NCBI GenBank assembly: GCA_963799105.1
Contig: CAWCVR010000010.1
Coordinates: 496,001-560,000 of the forward strand
DNA: 64,000 nt
DNA from: CAWCVR01 sp963799105
GTDB lineage: Bacteria; Acidobacteriota; Terriglobia; Bryobacterales; Bryobacteraceae
Direction: 5' to 3'
The position numbers and the translations under genes were made by a program. Below, piece after piece: positions 34,099 through 42,865 of this stretch (the stretch's first letter is position 1; every line of letters begins with the position of its first letter). Below the pieces are notes generated by a model. The model was not told the origin of the DNA, made no database searches, and saw only the letters and a program-made list of their open reading frames with translations.

Positions 34099-34575
34099 AT
34101 GGACTATCTGTGGACTCCCTGGCGCTTCCAGTACATCACCAAGCCGGAGGAGCCCGGCGTATGCGTCCTCTGCGCGGCCGCGCTAGTGGGCGATGACGCT
34201 CGCTCGTTCGTGGTGCACCGGGCCGCCCGAAGTTACGTAATCCTCAACCGCTACCCGTACACCTCGGGGCATTTGATGGTGGTTCCCTACGATCATGTGG
34301 CCTCGCTCGGGGAGTTGGCCGGCGAGACGCTGACGGAGATGATTCTCCTGGCGCGCGACGCCGAGCGCCACCTGGGCGCGGTTTATCGTCCCCAGGGGCT
34401 GAACATCGGAATGAATCTCGGCCAGGCGGCGGGCGCCGGAATCGCCGGGCACGTCCATCTGCACGTGCTGCCCCGCTGGACCGGAGACACCAATTTCATG
34501 ACCGTCGCCGGCGAGACGCGCGTGGTCCCCGAAGATCTGGAAACCACCTGGCGGAAGCTCCGCGCGGTGTGGTAG
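34099..34575 (+). CDS. HIT-family nucleotide hydrolase
   Basis: 158 residues. HVHLHVLPRW (His118, His120, His122) is the histidine-triad catalytic motif; Cys22 and Cys25 near the N terminus with a His later may bind zinc. Opening MDYLWTPWRFQYI and NRYPYTSGHLMVVPYDH are typical of the Ap4A-phosphorylase/HIT branch in Actinobacteria and Acidobacteria. It cleaves nucleoside phosphoramidates or dinucleoside polyphosphates. It begins 3 bp after the HU gene. A tandem 26-bp repeat follows its stop immediately. Confidence 0.9.
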   Translation: MDYLWTPWRFQYITKPEEPGVCVLCAAALVGDDARSFVVHRAARSYVILNRYPYTSGHLMVVPYDHVASLGELAGETLTEMILLARDAERHLGAVYRPQGLNIGMNLGQAAGAGIAGHVHLHVLPRWTGDTNFMTVAGETRVVPEDLETTWRKLRAVW

Positions 34576-34627
34576 CAATAAAAGGGGTCAGACCCCTTTT
34601 TCAATAAAAGGGGTCAGACCCCTTTTT
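34576..34627. repeat. Two perfect tandem 26-bp units carrying AAAAGGGGTCAGACCCCTTTT
   Basis: The unit CAATAAAAGGGGTCAGACCCC plus five T occurs at 34576-34601 and again at 34602-34627, starting directly after the HIT stop codon. Each unit holds an 8-bp stem (AAAAGGGG/CCCCTTTT) with a TCAGA loop and a following T-run, so each could act as a terminator in either direction. A diverged relative, AAAAGGGGTCAGACGCC, occurs at about 47591-47607. The motif is a widespread repetitive sequence in bacteria. Confidence 0.9.
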
Positions 34628-34634
34628 CGAAGCT

Positions 34635-35117
34635 ATGGAACTCAAACTCGTGCCGCTCACGGTTCCCGAAGGCGGGAATCTCATCCTCGGACAAACCCAC
34701 TTCATTAAGACGGTGGAAGACGTTTACGAGGCGATCGTCAACACCGTGCCGCAGATGAAGTTCGGCGTGGCCTTCAACGAAGCCTCCGGACCGTGTCTCA
34801 TCCGCGTGGACGGCAACGACGAAGCGCTTAAAGCGCTGGCCGCGAACAATGCCGCGGCGTTGGCCGCCGGCCACGTTTTCGTGGTCGCGATGCGCGACGG
34901 CTACCCCATCAACGTCCTCTCGCGCATCAAGGAGACGCCGGAAGTCTGCACCATCTTCTGCGCCACAGCCAACCCCGTGGCGGCCGTGGTGGCCGAGAGC
35001 GAGCAGGGCCGCGGTGTCCTGGGCGTCATCGACGGTTTCCCGCCGAAAGGCGTGGAAGGCCCCGAAGACGCCGAAAAGCGCCGCGGGTTTTTGAGGATGA
35101 TCGGATACAAAAGATAG
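34635..35117 (+). CDS. Adenosine-specific kinase family protein (PF04008)
   Basis: 160 residues. I recognise the conserved run GGNLILGQTHFIKTVEDVYEA, KFGVAFNEASGPCLIR, NAAALAAGHVFVVAMRDGYPINVL and NPVAAVVAESEQGRGVLGVIDG. Archaeal members were named adenosine-specific kinases from structure; the bacterial role is not established. Soluble, no signal peptide. The start ATG 34635 lies only 7 bp after the tandem hairpin repeats, which makes transcription from the HIT gene doubtful. It is convergent with the DUF507 gene, 18 bp apart. Confidence 0.85.
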   Translation: MELKLVPLTVPEGGNLILGQTHFIKTVEDVYEAIVNTVPQMKFGVAFNEASGPCLIRVDGNDEALKALAANNAAALAAGHVFVVAMRDGYPINVLSRIKETPEVCTIFCATANPVAAVVAESEQGRGVLGVIDGFPPKGVEGPEDAEKRRGFLRMIGYKR

Positions 35118-35135
35118 CCGTTGGCCGGTCGACGG

Positions 35136-35726
35136 CTACCTCGCCAGGTCGATCCCCAGCTTCTTCAGTTCCTCGGCGTAGTAGCGGCGGAGCAGCAGGT
35201 CCCACTCTTCGCTGCCTTCGGGGATCTCGCGCTTCTGGGAACGGATCTTCTGGCGGGCGGCGCGATCCACCTTGTCTTCGGCCTGCAGCAGGTCGGTCAT
35301 GATCCGCAGAATCTCCAGCCGGACGGTGTTGGTGTCCTTGTTCTTCAGCCGGAGCTCGCGGCACTTGCGCAGCATCTCCACCACTTTGTGCGAAATGTCC
35401 GTGAGCTTGTCGCGCGAGAGCTTCATGGCGTCGCCCGTGTCCCGCCCCGAGGCGCGGATCACCTTGCGCTGCGAAATCAGCGTGTTCTTGATGCGCCGGA
35501 ACATCTCCTGGTAGCTGACGCCTTCGCGGCGCATGTACTCGCTGTATTGGCTCAACAGGTCCCGGACTTCGTCGTTCAGACGGTCTTCCACGGCCAGCTC
35601 TTCGGAGATAACCGAGGCGATCCTTTCCGCCACCAGATCGGGATCGGTCGTCTCGATCACCGCCGGGGTGAGCCTCCTGACGAGTTGCCGGGAAAGATAT
35701 GCGACAAATTCTCTGGCGAGCAGCAT
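35136..35726 (-). CDS. DUF507 family protein
   Basis: 196 residues from ATG 35726 (MLLAREFVAYLSRQLVRRL). The helical text VIETTDPDLVAERIASVISEELAVEDRLNDEVRDLL and RRYYAEELKKLGIDLAR match two-copy DUF507 proteins, known from Acidobacteria, Aquificae and Deltaproteobacteria with unknown function. The frame extends upstream to 35957 but with Pro/Arg-rich text that does not look coded. No strong ribosome site is seen, so the start rests on homology. Gene order gives no hint. It is divergent from the next gene with 163 bp between. Confidence 0.8.
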   Translation of the reverse strand: MLLAREFVAYLSRQLVRRLTPAVIETTDPDLVAERIASVISEELAVEDRLNDEVRDLLSQYSEYMRREGVSYQEMFRRIKNTLISQRKVIRASGRDTGDAMKLSRDKLTDISHKVVEMLRKCRELRLKNKDTNTVRLEILRIMTDLLQAEDKVDRAARQKIRSQKREIPEGSEEWDLLLRRYYAEELKKLGIDLAR

Positions 35727-35889
35727 TCTGTAAAGGCGAAAGAGCCAGTTTATCACGTTATGGAACGCCGCCCCGGAAAAGAGCGCAAAAAGAGCGCGAA
35801 TGGGCTGGGCCGCCCCCGGTTTGCCGGCGCCGGTCTTGCCTCGCGGATAGGGAACGCCCCGCGGTAATTTCGGAGTATAATGTCTTGAT

Positions 35890-36498
35890 ATGCCTTCCGC
35901 AGTCAGGCACGGCCATTCCGACGGCTGTACCCGCACCGGCAGCGCGAAGAGCGTCATTCAGTGGTATGGGTGGGATGCGCCCAGCCGGACCTGGCACGGT
36001 CCCAGCCAGTTGGGCCTCGCCGCTCCTCGGTCCCAACGGCTGGAAGACGCCCTGCTGGCATCCTACGGGCCCTCCTGGTTCGGTCCGGTCAGTTGTTCCG
36101 TCCCGGGAGAACCGGCCAGCCGCTTCTTTGTGGTCGCCCACGATCTGGCCGATTGCGCCGTAGCGACGATCTACTGCGATGAATCCAAGACCGGTCCCGC
36201 GGAGATCGTCGCCGTGATCCCCGCCCAACGGCGCTCCCGCCTGCGGCCGGAATTCGCGTTCGAGTTTCTGGCTTTCGCCGGGTTTCTCCGATCCCTGGGA
36301 GACGGCGTGGAATGCGAGGTGAGCGAAGCCATCGCGGCGGCGCTGGCCGAGGCCCCCGTTTCGGACTCCCTGGTCTTCTCCATCACCACTGGCCTTTGGT
36401 CCTGCGACCTGGACTACGTCCTCTCGCGTTGCGTCGAACAGACCGCCATGGCGGTGCTGCGCTGGCTGGGCCGCTTCAGCGTTGTGAGCCGAGGCTGA
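35890..36498 (+). CDS. Hypothetical protein
   Basis: 202 residues, soluble. FFVVAHDLADCAVATIYCDE, EIVAVIPAQRRSRLRPEFAFEFLAFAGFLRSL and DSLVFSITTGLWSCDLDYVLSRCVEQTAMAVLRWL have the feel of a real folded protein, but I know no relative. The first 50 residues are less convincing, so an internal start is possible. Its last 23 bases overlap the end of the convergent minus-strand gene. No upstream promoter stands out. Confidence 0.5.
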   Translation: MPSAVRHGHSDGCTRTGSAKSVIQWYGWDAPSRTWHGPSQLGLAAPRSQRLEDALLASYGPSWFGPVSCSVPGEPASRFFVVAHDLADCAVATIYCDESKTGPAEIVAVIPAQRRSRLRPEFAFEFLAFAGFLRSLGDGVECEVSEAIAAALAEAPVSDSLVFSITTGLWSCDLDYVLSRCVEQTAMAVLRWLGRFSVVSRG

Positions 36499-38155
36499 GG
36501 CAGGCGGCGCGAAAACGCGCGTGACGCTGCATCAGCCGCAGGTAGCGGGATTCGTCGCCGGAGCGCTTCGCCTTCAGAATGGCCAGCAGGGCGGTCTTGT
36601 CGGCCGCGGGCCAGCGGACCAGGCCGGGGATCAGGCTCGCCACCAGCGTGAGAGGGGAGTCGGCCGCCGCTCCCAGGGCGCCGCCAACGCGTCCGGCGGC
36701 CCACGCGGCCATGCGCGCGGGATCGCCTCCGTGACGCCGGGCGGTGGCACGGGCAACCGCCAGGCCCAGATTGCGGATGTGAAACCTGTCCCAGGCGCCG
36801 GGCGTAGCTCCGGGGCCTTCGAACAGCAAGCTTCCGGCCGCCAGCTTGCGAAGCGTGGCGGCGGAACTGCGCGCGCCGGGTGTCTTCCGAAGGCGGCTTT
36901 CCTCAACTTCCGTGCGGCGGGCGATCTCCCTATCCGCCGGCCGGAAACCCAGCTTGCGGTAGAACCAGAACGCGCCCGACTGGATGGCCTCTTCGTTCTC
37001 GTGCCCGATCTGGTACGGGTCCACGGAGAACGTGTTCACACCCAGAGCCTGGTGGAACAGCCGCAGCAACCGGGCGTAGATCCAGGCCGACTCTCCCTCG
37101 CGAAACGTGTAATAAAGGTTGAATCCCACCTCGGCGCGCTCGAACACCGAAAGCACCTCCACGTAGCCGCTGGGGACTCCGTTCTTGAAGAACATGCCGC
37201 CATGGTAGGCGCGCACCGGCAGGCGCCAGGCGGGCGGCACGCCGAAGAAGTAGATGTCCAGCCCGCGCCCGGCATCCGCGTGGAAGACCCGGTCCGCCTC
37301 GGGATGCGAAAAGCCATGCAGTTCGCGATACCGCATGGCGGAGGTTTCGAGGATGACGTCCAGGACGCCGCGGGCTTCCCGCGCCGGCACATGGCGGATG
37401 GGCAGCGGCGGACCCTGCAGCGCGTCCGCCAACGACACCGCGCGGCGCTCGATCAGCGGCACTTTGTGGCAGTAGAGAGGACGGCGCGGGCGGATGTCGA
37501 GCGCCAACCGCGAGCGCGAGTGCGCGGCGTCCGGGAAATCCAGCCGCAGCGGCACTTGCAGGCCGTCGTAGAGATCGGCGCGGTCCCGCTCGTCCAGGGG
37601 CAGCGCGGCCATCCGCTCCAACAGAAACCGCAACCCGTTTCGCCCGCGCGGCCGCGCGGCTTCCAGCCAGCGGCGAAACGGCACGTGCGCTTCCACCGGC
37701 CAGTCTTCTGACAGCAGGGGGATGAACCGGCGAGCCACCGGACCGGCGCGGTCGGGCTCGTCGTAAGCCTCCCAATCGATCTCCAGGTTGGGATGGCGCG
37801 CCGCCAATCGCCGCGCCACCTCGTAACTGAACACCGCGGAAAAAGCCGTGCCGGCGATGCCGGAGACTTCCGGGTCTTCGAGCGGCGCGAGGTCCCCTCC
37901 AGCGGCTCGCAGCGCGTCCACGCGGCCTTTCATCGACGAGAGAATGGAGTCCGCCAGGCGCGCGACCGCCGGCGCGCGGGGGTAGGCGCGCAGGAAGAGA
38001 ACCGTTTCGTGAAGGCGGACCAGGCCGGCCGGCTGGCGAAACCGGCTGCGGGCGATGCGGGTCAGGAGACGGAGAAGATCGCCGTTCTCCGGAGGGCCGA
38101 AGCGCGACTTCCAGGAGGCGAGGCGATCGAGCAGAGCTTGAGAGCCGGCCGGCAT
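36476..38155 (-). CDS. Large uncharacterised protein with a GNAT-like C-terminal region
   Basis: 559 residues from ATG 38155 (MPAGSQALLDRLASWKSRFG); the open frame continues to 38359. A block near residues 340-430 (GVPSGYVEVLSVFERAEVGFNLYYTFREGESAWIYARLLRLFHQ ... FWFYRKLGFRPADREIARR) carries the FYxKLGFxP end typical of GNAT acyltransferases, with the helical parts around it unassigned. The opening helix-rich part with RIARSRFRQPAGLVRLHETVLFLRAYPRAP looks like a protein I have seen only as 'hypothetical' in Acidobacteria. Function unknown; acyl transfer is inference. It is followed on the same strand by nothing closer than 2.2 kb upstream motB, so it is monocistronic. Confidence 0.65.
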   Translation of the reverse strand: MPAGSQALLDRLASWKSRFGPPENGDLLRLLTRIARSRFRQPAGLVRLHETVLFLRAYPRAPAVARLADSILSSMKGRVDALRAAGGDLAPLEDPEVSGIAGTAFSAVFSYEVARRLAARHPNLEIDWEAYDEPDRAGPVARRFIPLLSEDWPVEAHVPFRRWLEAARPRGRNGLRFLLERMAALPLDERDRADLYDGLQVPLRLDFPDAAHSRSRLALDIRPRRPLYCHKVPLIERRAVSLADALQGPPLPIRHVPAREARGVLDVILETSAMRYRELHGFSHPEADRVFHADAGRGLDIYFFGVPPAWRLPVRAYHGGMFFKNGVPSGYVEVLSVFERAEVGFNLYYTFREGESAWIYARLLRLFHQALGVNTFSVDPYQIGHENEEAIQSGAFWFYRKLGFRPADREIARRTEVEESRLRKTPGARSSAATLRKLAAGSLLFEGPGATPGAWDRFHIRNLGLAVARATARRHGGDPARMAAWAAGRVGGALGAAADSPLTLVASLIPGLVRWPAADKTALLAILKAKRSGDESRYLRLMQRHARFRAACLSLGSQR

Positions 38156-38386
38156 GATCGCGATCTTACCAGGAAATGCGGGATTTCCCCTAACCGTTGC
38201 GAAAACGCGGGGACTGACGACTCCGTCCCAAGGCGCGCACCGCCTTTTGCGGAACCACCGTGTCCCCCTGCGCCGCGTGGATGGAGCCGTATGTCCCCGG
38301 GGTGTTTTCGCCCCGTGTGAGTACTTCCGCTCGTCTCGTGCGGGAAATGCGTGATTCACCTGACGGTTCCAGAACCGTGCGGACGA

Positions 38387-39175
38387 CTACTTCTTGTGCG
38401 GTTCCGTGGCTTGGCCTTCGGCGGTAAGAAGCACTACGTCCACGCGGCGGTTGTGCGCGCGGCCCTCCTCGGTGTCGTTGCTGTCGGAAGGGGCGTTTTC
38501 GGCATAGCCGGCCACGCACATGCGCTCGGGCGGGACTTCGTAGCGCTGGCTCAGCACCTCGAGCATGGCGATTGCGCGGGCCGAGGAGAGTTCCCAGTTG
38601 CTGCGGAAGCGCGAGGTGTGAATGGGCCGCGAGTCGGTGTATCCTTCCAGGCGTACGGAATTGGGCAGCCCTTTCATGACCTCCGCGATCTTGGCCAGGG
38701 TCGGGTAGCTGGCGGGCTCCACCTTGTCGTCGCCGGAGGCGAAGAACGCGGCTTCCCGCAGGCTGATCACCAACCCCCGCGCTTCCAGGCTGAGCTGGAC
38801 CTTGCCGCTCTTCAGTTCGGAGTCCAAACCCTTCGCCAGCTTCTGCATCGACTTCGCCAGGTCTTCGGGATGGGGGTTGGTGGGGTTGCCGAGCTGAGGC
38901 GGCTGGTTTTCCGAGATTTTCACTTTTTCGGCGTTCACCGGCGGTTTGCTGTTTTCGTGCCTGCCGCGGCCCAGGACCATGGCCATCACGGAGCTCATCT
39001 GGCCGTGTTCGATGGCCTCGCGGACCGAATCGGAAACGGCTTTCGCCCCATTCTTGTCCTTCTGCGAAGAAGCGAACATGACCACGAAAAAGGCGAACAG
39101 CAGGGTCATGAAGTCGGCATACGAAACCAGCCAGCGTTCGTGGTTCTCGTGACTGGGGGCCTTCTTGCGTTGCAT
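38387..39175 (-). CDS. motB: Flagellar motor stator protein MotB
   Basis: 262 residues. The single membrane helix ERWLVSYADFMTLLFAFFVVMF carries Asp21, the proton-binding aspartate of MotB. The C-terminal OmpA-like peptidoglycan-binding domain shows LEGYTDSRPIHTSRFRSNWELSSARA and AGYAENAP ... RRVDVVLL. With MotA it forms the ion-conducting stator anchored to peptidoglycan. It begins 4 bp after the motA stop. No other flagellar structural genes are in the window, so the rest of the flagellum must be encoded elsewhere. Confidence 0.95.
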   Translation of the reverse strand: MQRKKAPSHENHERWLVSYADFMTLLFAFFVVMFASSQKDKNGAKAVSDSVREAIEHGQMSSVMAMVLGRGRHENSKPPVNAEKVKISENQPPQLGNPTNPHPEDLAKSMQKLAKGLDSELKSGKVQLSLEARGLVISLREAAFFASGDDKVEPASYPTLAKIAEVMKGLPNSVRLEGYTDSRPIHTSRFRSNWELSSARAIAMLEVLSQRYEVPPERMCVAGYAENAPSDSNDTEEGRAHNRRVDVVLLTAEGQATEPHKK

Positions 39176-39179
39176 GTGG

Positions 39180-40121
39180 CTAGCTCTTGGCGGGCGCCGC
39201 CTGCGGCGGCTTATCCGGCTTTCCGCCCGGCGCGGGAGCGGGTTTGGCCTTGGCCTTGGCTTTCGGCGGCTTCTGGGGATGTTGGTTGAAGGACTGCAGT
39301 TTCATGCGGATCAGCGTCGGGTTCAAACCTTCCACGATGCCGATGATTCCCTCCATAGTCATGTCCCGCAGCAGGGTGACATCGTGCATGCGCGCGCGCA
39401 GTTTGTTGGCGGCGGGCAGGAAGAGAATATTGGCCGACGCCACGCCGTATACCGTTGCCACGAACGCCACGGCGATTCCGTGGCCGACTTCCTTGATGTC
39501 CTCCAGGTGTTTCATGACCTGGATCAGACCCAGCACCGCGCCGATGATTCCAATGGTCGGCGCGTAGCCGCCGGCGGCCTCCCAGACCTTGGCTTCCGCC
39601 TCGGCGGATTGCTCCGTGAGACTGATGTCGATCTCCATCATTTTCTTGATTTCCTGAAGATCCGTGCCGTCCACCGCCATCCCCAGGGCCTTGCGCAGGA
39701 ACGGATCGGAAATCGCCGCCGCCTCGCTCTCCAGGCTCACGATGCCGTTCTTGCGCGCCTTGGTGGCGTACTGAAGGAGCAATTCGATGGTGCTGTCCGC
39801 CGAAACCGTTTGTTCGATCAGGATGCCCTTCAATCCCCCGAACGCGCGGATCACCACCGAGAGCGGGTTGGTAACCAATACGGCGCCGAACGTGCCTCCC
39901 AGCACGATCATGGCCGCCGTTCCCTGCGCGATGTCCTGGATGCTGCCCTTCTCCAGCACGAGGCCCCCCACAATTCCCAACAAAGCGATCGCGATTCCGC
40001 CCAGCGTCGCCAGATCCAGTTTTGAGGAACTGGCTTTCGCCTTCTTCTCCGGGGACGGCTTGGCCCCCGCTTTGGGAGATGGTTTTGCAGCCTGCGCCGC
40101 TGTGGGTGTGGTTTCGGCCAT
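39180..40121 (-). CDS. motA: Flagellar motor stator protein MotA
   Basis: 313 residues with four membrane segments: LDLATLGGIAIALLGIVGGLVLEKG, AAMIVLGGTFGAVLVTNP, then APTIGIIGAVLGLIQVMKHLED and AVAFVATVYGVASANILFLPAANKLR, the last pair forming the channel helices. The cytoplasmic loop contains the charged stretch that meets the rotor. Unusual N-terminal (about 35) and C-terminal (about 30) Ala/Pro/Lys-rich tails flank the normal 250-residue protein. It lies 6 bp after flbD and 4 bp before motB, so flbD-motA-motB is one operon. Confidence 0.95.
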   Translation of the reverse strand: MAETTPTAAQAAKPSPKAGAKPSPEKKAKASSSKLDLATLGGIAIALLGIVGGLVLEKGSIQDIAQGTAAMIVLGGTFGAVLVTNPLSVVIRAFGGLKGILIEQTVSADSTIELLLQYATKARKNGIVSLESEAAAISDPFLRKALGMAVDGTDLQEIKKMMEIDISLTEQSAEAEAKVWEAAGGYAPTIGIIGAVLGLIQVMKHLEDIKEVGHGIAVAFVATVYGVASANILFLPAANKLRARMHDVTLLRDMTMEGIIGIVEGLNPTLIRMKLQSFNQHPQKPPKAKAKAKPAPAPGGKPDKPPQAAPAKS

Positions 40122-40127
40122 AGGTCT

Positions 40128-40394
40128 CTACGCGGGACTCTCGGGCTCGGCTGGCAACCCCGCGCCGCCCTCGTCCGCCTCGTTCTCCGGCTCTCTTTCC
40201 GCCGCAAATACCGGGTCGAGGATGCGCCGGCGAAATTCCACGATGCGCCGCACCACTTCGTCGGCACTCTCCCGGACACGAAGAATCTGGCCCGTCGTCA
40301 GCGTGATCACGGTGTCCGGCGTCACATCGATGTGCTCGATCAAATCCGAATTGAGCACCATGGGTACGTGGTTAAGTCGTGTCAGCCGGACCAT
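40128..40394 (-). CDS. flbD: FlbD-family flagellar protein
   Basis: 88 residues from ATG 40394, with AGGAG six bases upstream; the frame extends to 40436. MVRLTRLNHVPMVLNSDLIEHIDVTPDTVITLTTGQILRVRESADEVV is the complete FlbD domain, a short beta-rich protein found next to motAB in many phyla. The exact role is unclear; it is linked to flagellar function. An acidic tail (AEREPENEADEGG) extends beyond the usual 60-70 residues. It leads the flbD-motA-motB operon. Confidence 0.9.
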   Translation of the reverse strand: MVRLTRLNHVPMVLNSDLIEHIDVTPDTVITLTTGQILRVRESADEVVRRIVEFRRRILDPVFAAEREPENEADEGGAGLPAEPESPA

Positions 40395-40460
40395 GTGGGC
40401 TCCTAGAACCTTATCGGCAAGGCAGTGCCGGATCATTAGGAACGCGATAGGATTCCCCCC

Positions 40461-40696
40461 ATGGGTTCCGCCGCTTCACCGGCGGCTGGATTCTCCGGCC
40501 TCTCGGCTATCGGGCGGATTGCCATCACCGTCGCGGACATGGGTCGCGCGGTGGCGCATTTTCTGCCCGCGGCGTCGCATTCGAACGCCAACCGCACCTG
40601 ACTGCCAGGATGCCGGATCACGATTTGTGGATGGCGTTCTTTCGCGGCCTGGACCGCAATCTGCTGGCCCTCATGTGCGATGCGCCGCGCGCCTGA
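40461..40696 (+). pseudogene. Remnant of a VOC/glyoxalase-family gene
   Basis: An ATG at 40461 opens GFSGLSAIGRIAITVADMGRAVAHF, like the first strand and helix of a VOC protein (IGQIALTVRDLDRAVAFY). That frame stops within 45 codons. At 40610-40696 another frame reads MPDHDLWMAFFRGLDRNLLALMCDAP, the usual C-terminal strand-helix (DHDLWMAFFRDPDGNLLALMSE) of the same family. The middle 70 or so residues are missing and the two parts are out of frame, so this is a decayed gene with an internal deletion. Confidence 0.55.
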
Positions 40697-40708
40697 GGGC
40701 GGCCGCCG

Positions 40709-42826
40709 CTACCCCGCCCGGCGCAGTTCCTCCAGCAGCGCCGACAACCGCGGCGCCTCCTCCGTGCGTCCGCCGAAACGCCAGGCGTTGTAGGCCGCCG
40801 TGAATTCGCCGGCCGCGTTCCCCAACCGGTTGCGTGGCAGGGACGCCGCGAATTCCATCGGCGTGAACCAGGGAGGCTTCTGGTACCCGCGCCGTTTCAG
40901 GATCCGCAGCATGCGCCCGTACAGCAGCGCGGCATCTCCCGCTGCGGCCCGTCCCCGGCGCACGCGGCGCTCCCGCCGCCGCATCTCCAGCGCGCGAATC
41001 GCCGGCGGTATCGCCAGCCACAGCAGAACTCCCAGTCCCATCGCGGCCAGAAGGCGGAGGGCGATGCGGCGCAGCGATTTCCCGCGCGGCCCGTCCCAGA
41101 AGGTCTGCGCATCCGAAAGCGTATCGAACCAGCGGATGCCCAGGCGCGCAAAGCTCTGCTGCGTGCGGTCCATCAACGAGCCCTGGTGGCTGGGGTCGTA
41201 GCTCACCACCCACTCCCGCCACAGCCCGTCGGCGGCGTCCAGGTAGAGCGTCAGCCTGGTGGCCATGGTCTGCCTGGGCGCTGGAGCGGGAGGCGTCGGG
41301 TCGAAGGTGGTCCATCCCCATCCTGGTATCCAGGCCTCCACCCACGCATGGGCGTCGCTCGAGCGGATCAGCCACAGGTCCGTCAACGGGTTGTAGATCC
41401 CGCTTTGGAAACCGGTGGCGAGCCGCGTGGGGATTCCCTCGGCGCGCAGCAGCACGGCCATGGCCGAGGCGAAGTACTCGCAGTGCCCCTTCCTCCGCGT
41501 GAACAGGAAGTCGGCCAGTGGATCGGCCGGCTTCGGGCGGGGCGGGTCCAGCGTGTATGCGTAATCGGTGCGCAGGCGCCGTTCCACCGCCCGGGCCTTC
41601 TCCAGGTCGCTCCCGGCGCCGGCAGTCAGGCGGCGCGCCAGTTCGCCGATCCGCGGATCCAGTTTGGGTAGCTGCAGCGAGCGGCTTCGCTCCGCGGCAT
41701 CCAGCTCCGGCGGCGGATAAACCGGCGGCGAATCGGCGGGCGGGTCTTCTACCAGGCTGTAGGCTTCGTAGCGGAATCCCTGGGGCGGCCGGCCCGCCAG
41801 CCGGAAACCGGTGCCGGCGGCGCCCAGCAGGTAGGGAGTGCGCACGTCCACGTGTTCGGGCACGCCGGCGAAGAACAAGGCGTCGCTGTCGATGGCGTCC
41901 GGGAAAACGTCGTACACGATGTGCCTTCCCGGCCGCCGCCGCCCGGTGGGGACCAGGTCGAGCCGCCCCTCGTCCGTGTACAGCCTGGCTTCCGGGGCGC
42001 CGGGGTTGGACCACTGTTGCCCGTCGAATCCGGTCAGTGCGCCGCCGCGCCACTTCAATCCGCCGGAAGGTTCCGCGGCATACAGGCGGACATGCATCGC
42101 CGTGCGGTACCTGGTCTGGAATCCCCCGATCTCTCCCAAAGCGATGCGGCGCGAAAAGCCCGGCAGAGACATGCGATGGAACAGCAGGCTGCCCAACGCC
42201 CGCCCGGCGGCATGCGGAGACAGCAGGAAGATCCCGGCGGTGAGCGCCAGTATCCCCAATGCCATGCCGGCCGCCAGTGCCGCAAGCTGCGCTCCCATCC
42301 CGCGGGTTCCTCCACAGGCCGCCGCCGGGGCTTTTCGCAACGAGCGCCGGATTTCGCCGCTGATCAGAACCGCCACGCCAAATCCCAGATACAGCACCAG
42401 CGCCGCCAGGTACCCGGAACTCAGCGAGAGCACCGCCCCCGCCGCCAACCCCGCGAACGATAGGGCCGCCGTCGCCAGGTAGTCGCGGCGGTTGGCCGCC
42501 GTCACCACCTGGACCACGGCCAGAAAGAACGCCAGGTGCGCCACGGCGGGCGCAGCCTGCCGCGAGATCGCCAGCCAATCCACCAGGAAGAACCCGCCGT
42601 AGGCCAGGAGAAGCCGGGCGATGGCGCGGCGCGAAGGACGCCAGTCGAGGCCTCTAGCCAGCAGCACCCCGCGCAGCAGCAGTCCCGCGGAAGTCCATAC
42701 GATGGTGGGGGCATCCAGGTAGCCCGAGCCGGCCACCGCGAGGAAGCCGCTGGCCGCCAGCCCCAGGAGGGAGAACTGGAAGAACCGCTCCACGGAACTG
42801 GCCGCGCCCGGCTGCTTCCGCACCAT
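40709..42826 (-). CDS. TgpA-like membrane transglutaminase-domain protein (DUF3488)
   Basis: 705 residues. Five or six N-terminal membrane segments (about residues 15-210) precede a periplasmic transglutaminase core: Cys449 in GHCEYFASA, His493 in SDAHAWVEAW and Asp509 in TTFDPT form the expected catalytic triad. A further membrane helix (about 560-585) and a DUF4129-like cytoplasmic tail (LLYGRMLRILKRRGY ...) end it. The class is related to P. aeruginosa TgpA. The substrate is unknown. It starts 39 bp after the small DUF2103-like gene, last in a long minus-strand gene train. Homologues usually neighbour a MoxR ATPase and DUF58 protein; neither is here. Confidence 0.9.
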   Translation of the reverse strand: MVRKQPGAASSVERFFQFSLLGLAASGFLAVAGSGYLDAPTIVWTSAGLLLRGVLLARGLDWRPSRRAIARLLLAYGGFFLVDWLAISRQAAPAVAHLAFFLAVVQVVTAANRRDYLATAALSFAGLAAGAVLSLSSGYLAALVLYLGFGVAVLISGEIRRSLRKAPAAACGGTRGMGAQLAALAAGMALGILALTAGIFLLSPHAAGRALGSLLFHRMSLPGFSRRIALGEIGGFQTRYRTAMHVRLYAAEPSGGLKWRGGALTGFDGQQWSNPGAPEARLYTDEGRLDLVPTGRRRPGRHIVYDVFPDAIDSDALFFAGVPEHVDVRTPYLLGAAGTGFRLAGRPPQGFRYEAYSLVEDPPADSPPVYPPPELDAAERSRSLQLPKLDPRIGELARRLTAGAGSDLEKARAVERRLRTDYAYTLDPPRPKPADPLADFLFTRRKGHCEYFASAMAVLLRAEGIPTRLATGFQSGIYNPLTDLWLIRSSDAHAWVEAWIPGWGWTTFDPTPPAPAPRQTMATRLTLYLDAADGLWREWVVSYDPSHQGSLMDRTQQSFARLGIRWFDTLSDAQTFWDGPRGKSLRRIALRLLAAMGLGVLLWLAIPPAIRALEMRRRERRVRRGRAAAGDAALLYGRMLRILKRRGYQKPPWFTPMEFAASLPRNRLGNAAGEFTAAYNAWRFGGRTEEAPRLSALLEELRRAG

Positions 42827-42865
42827 GCTCCAATTCTAGTACGCCCGCCCCACCCCGGCGCCGTC

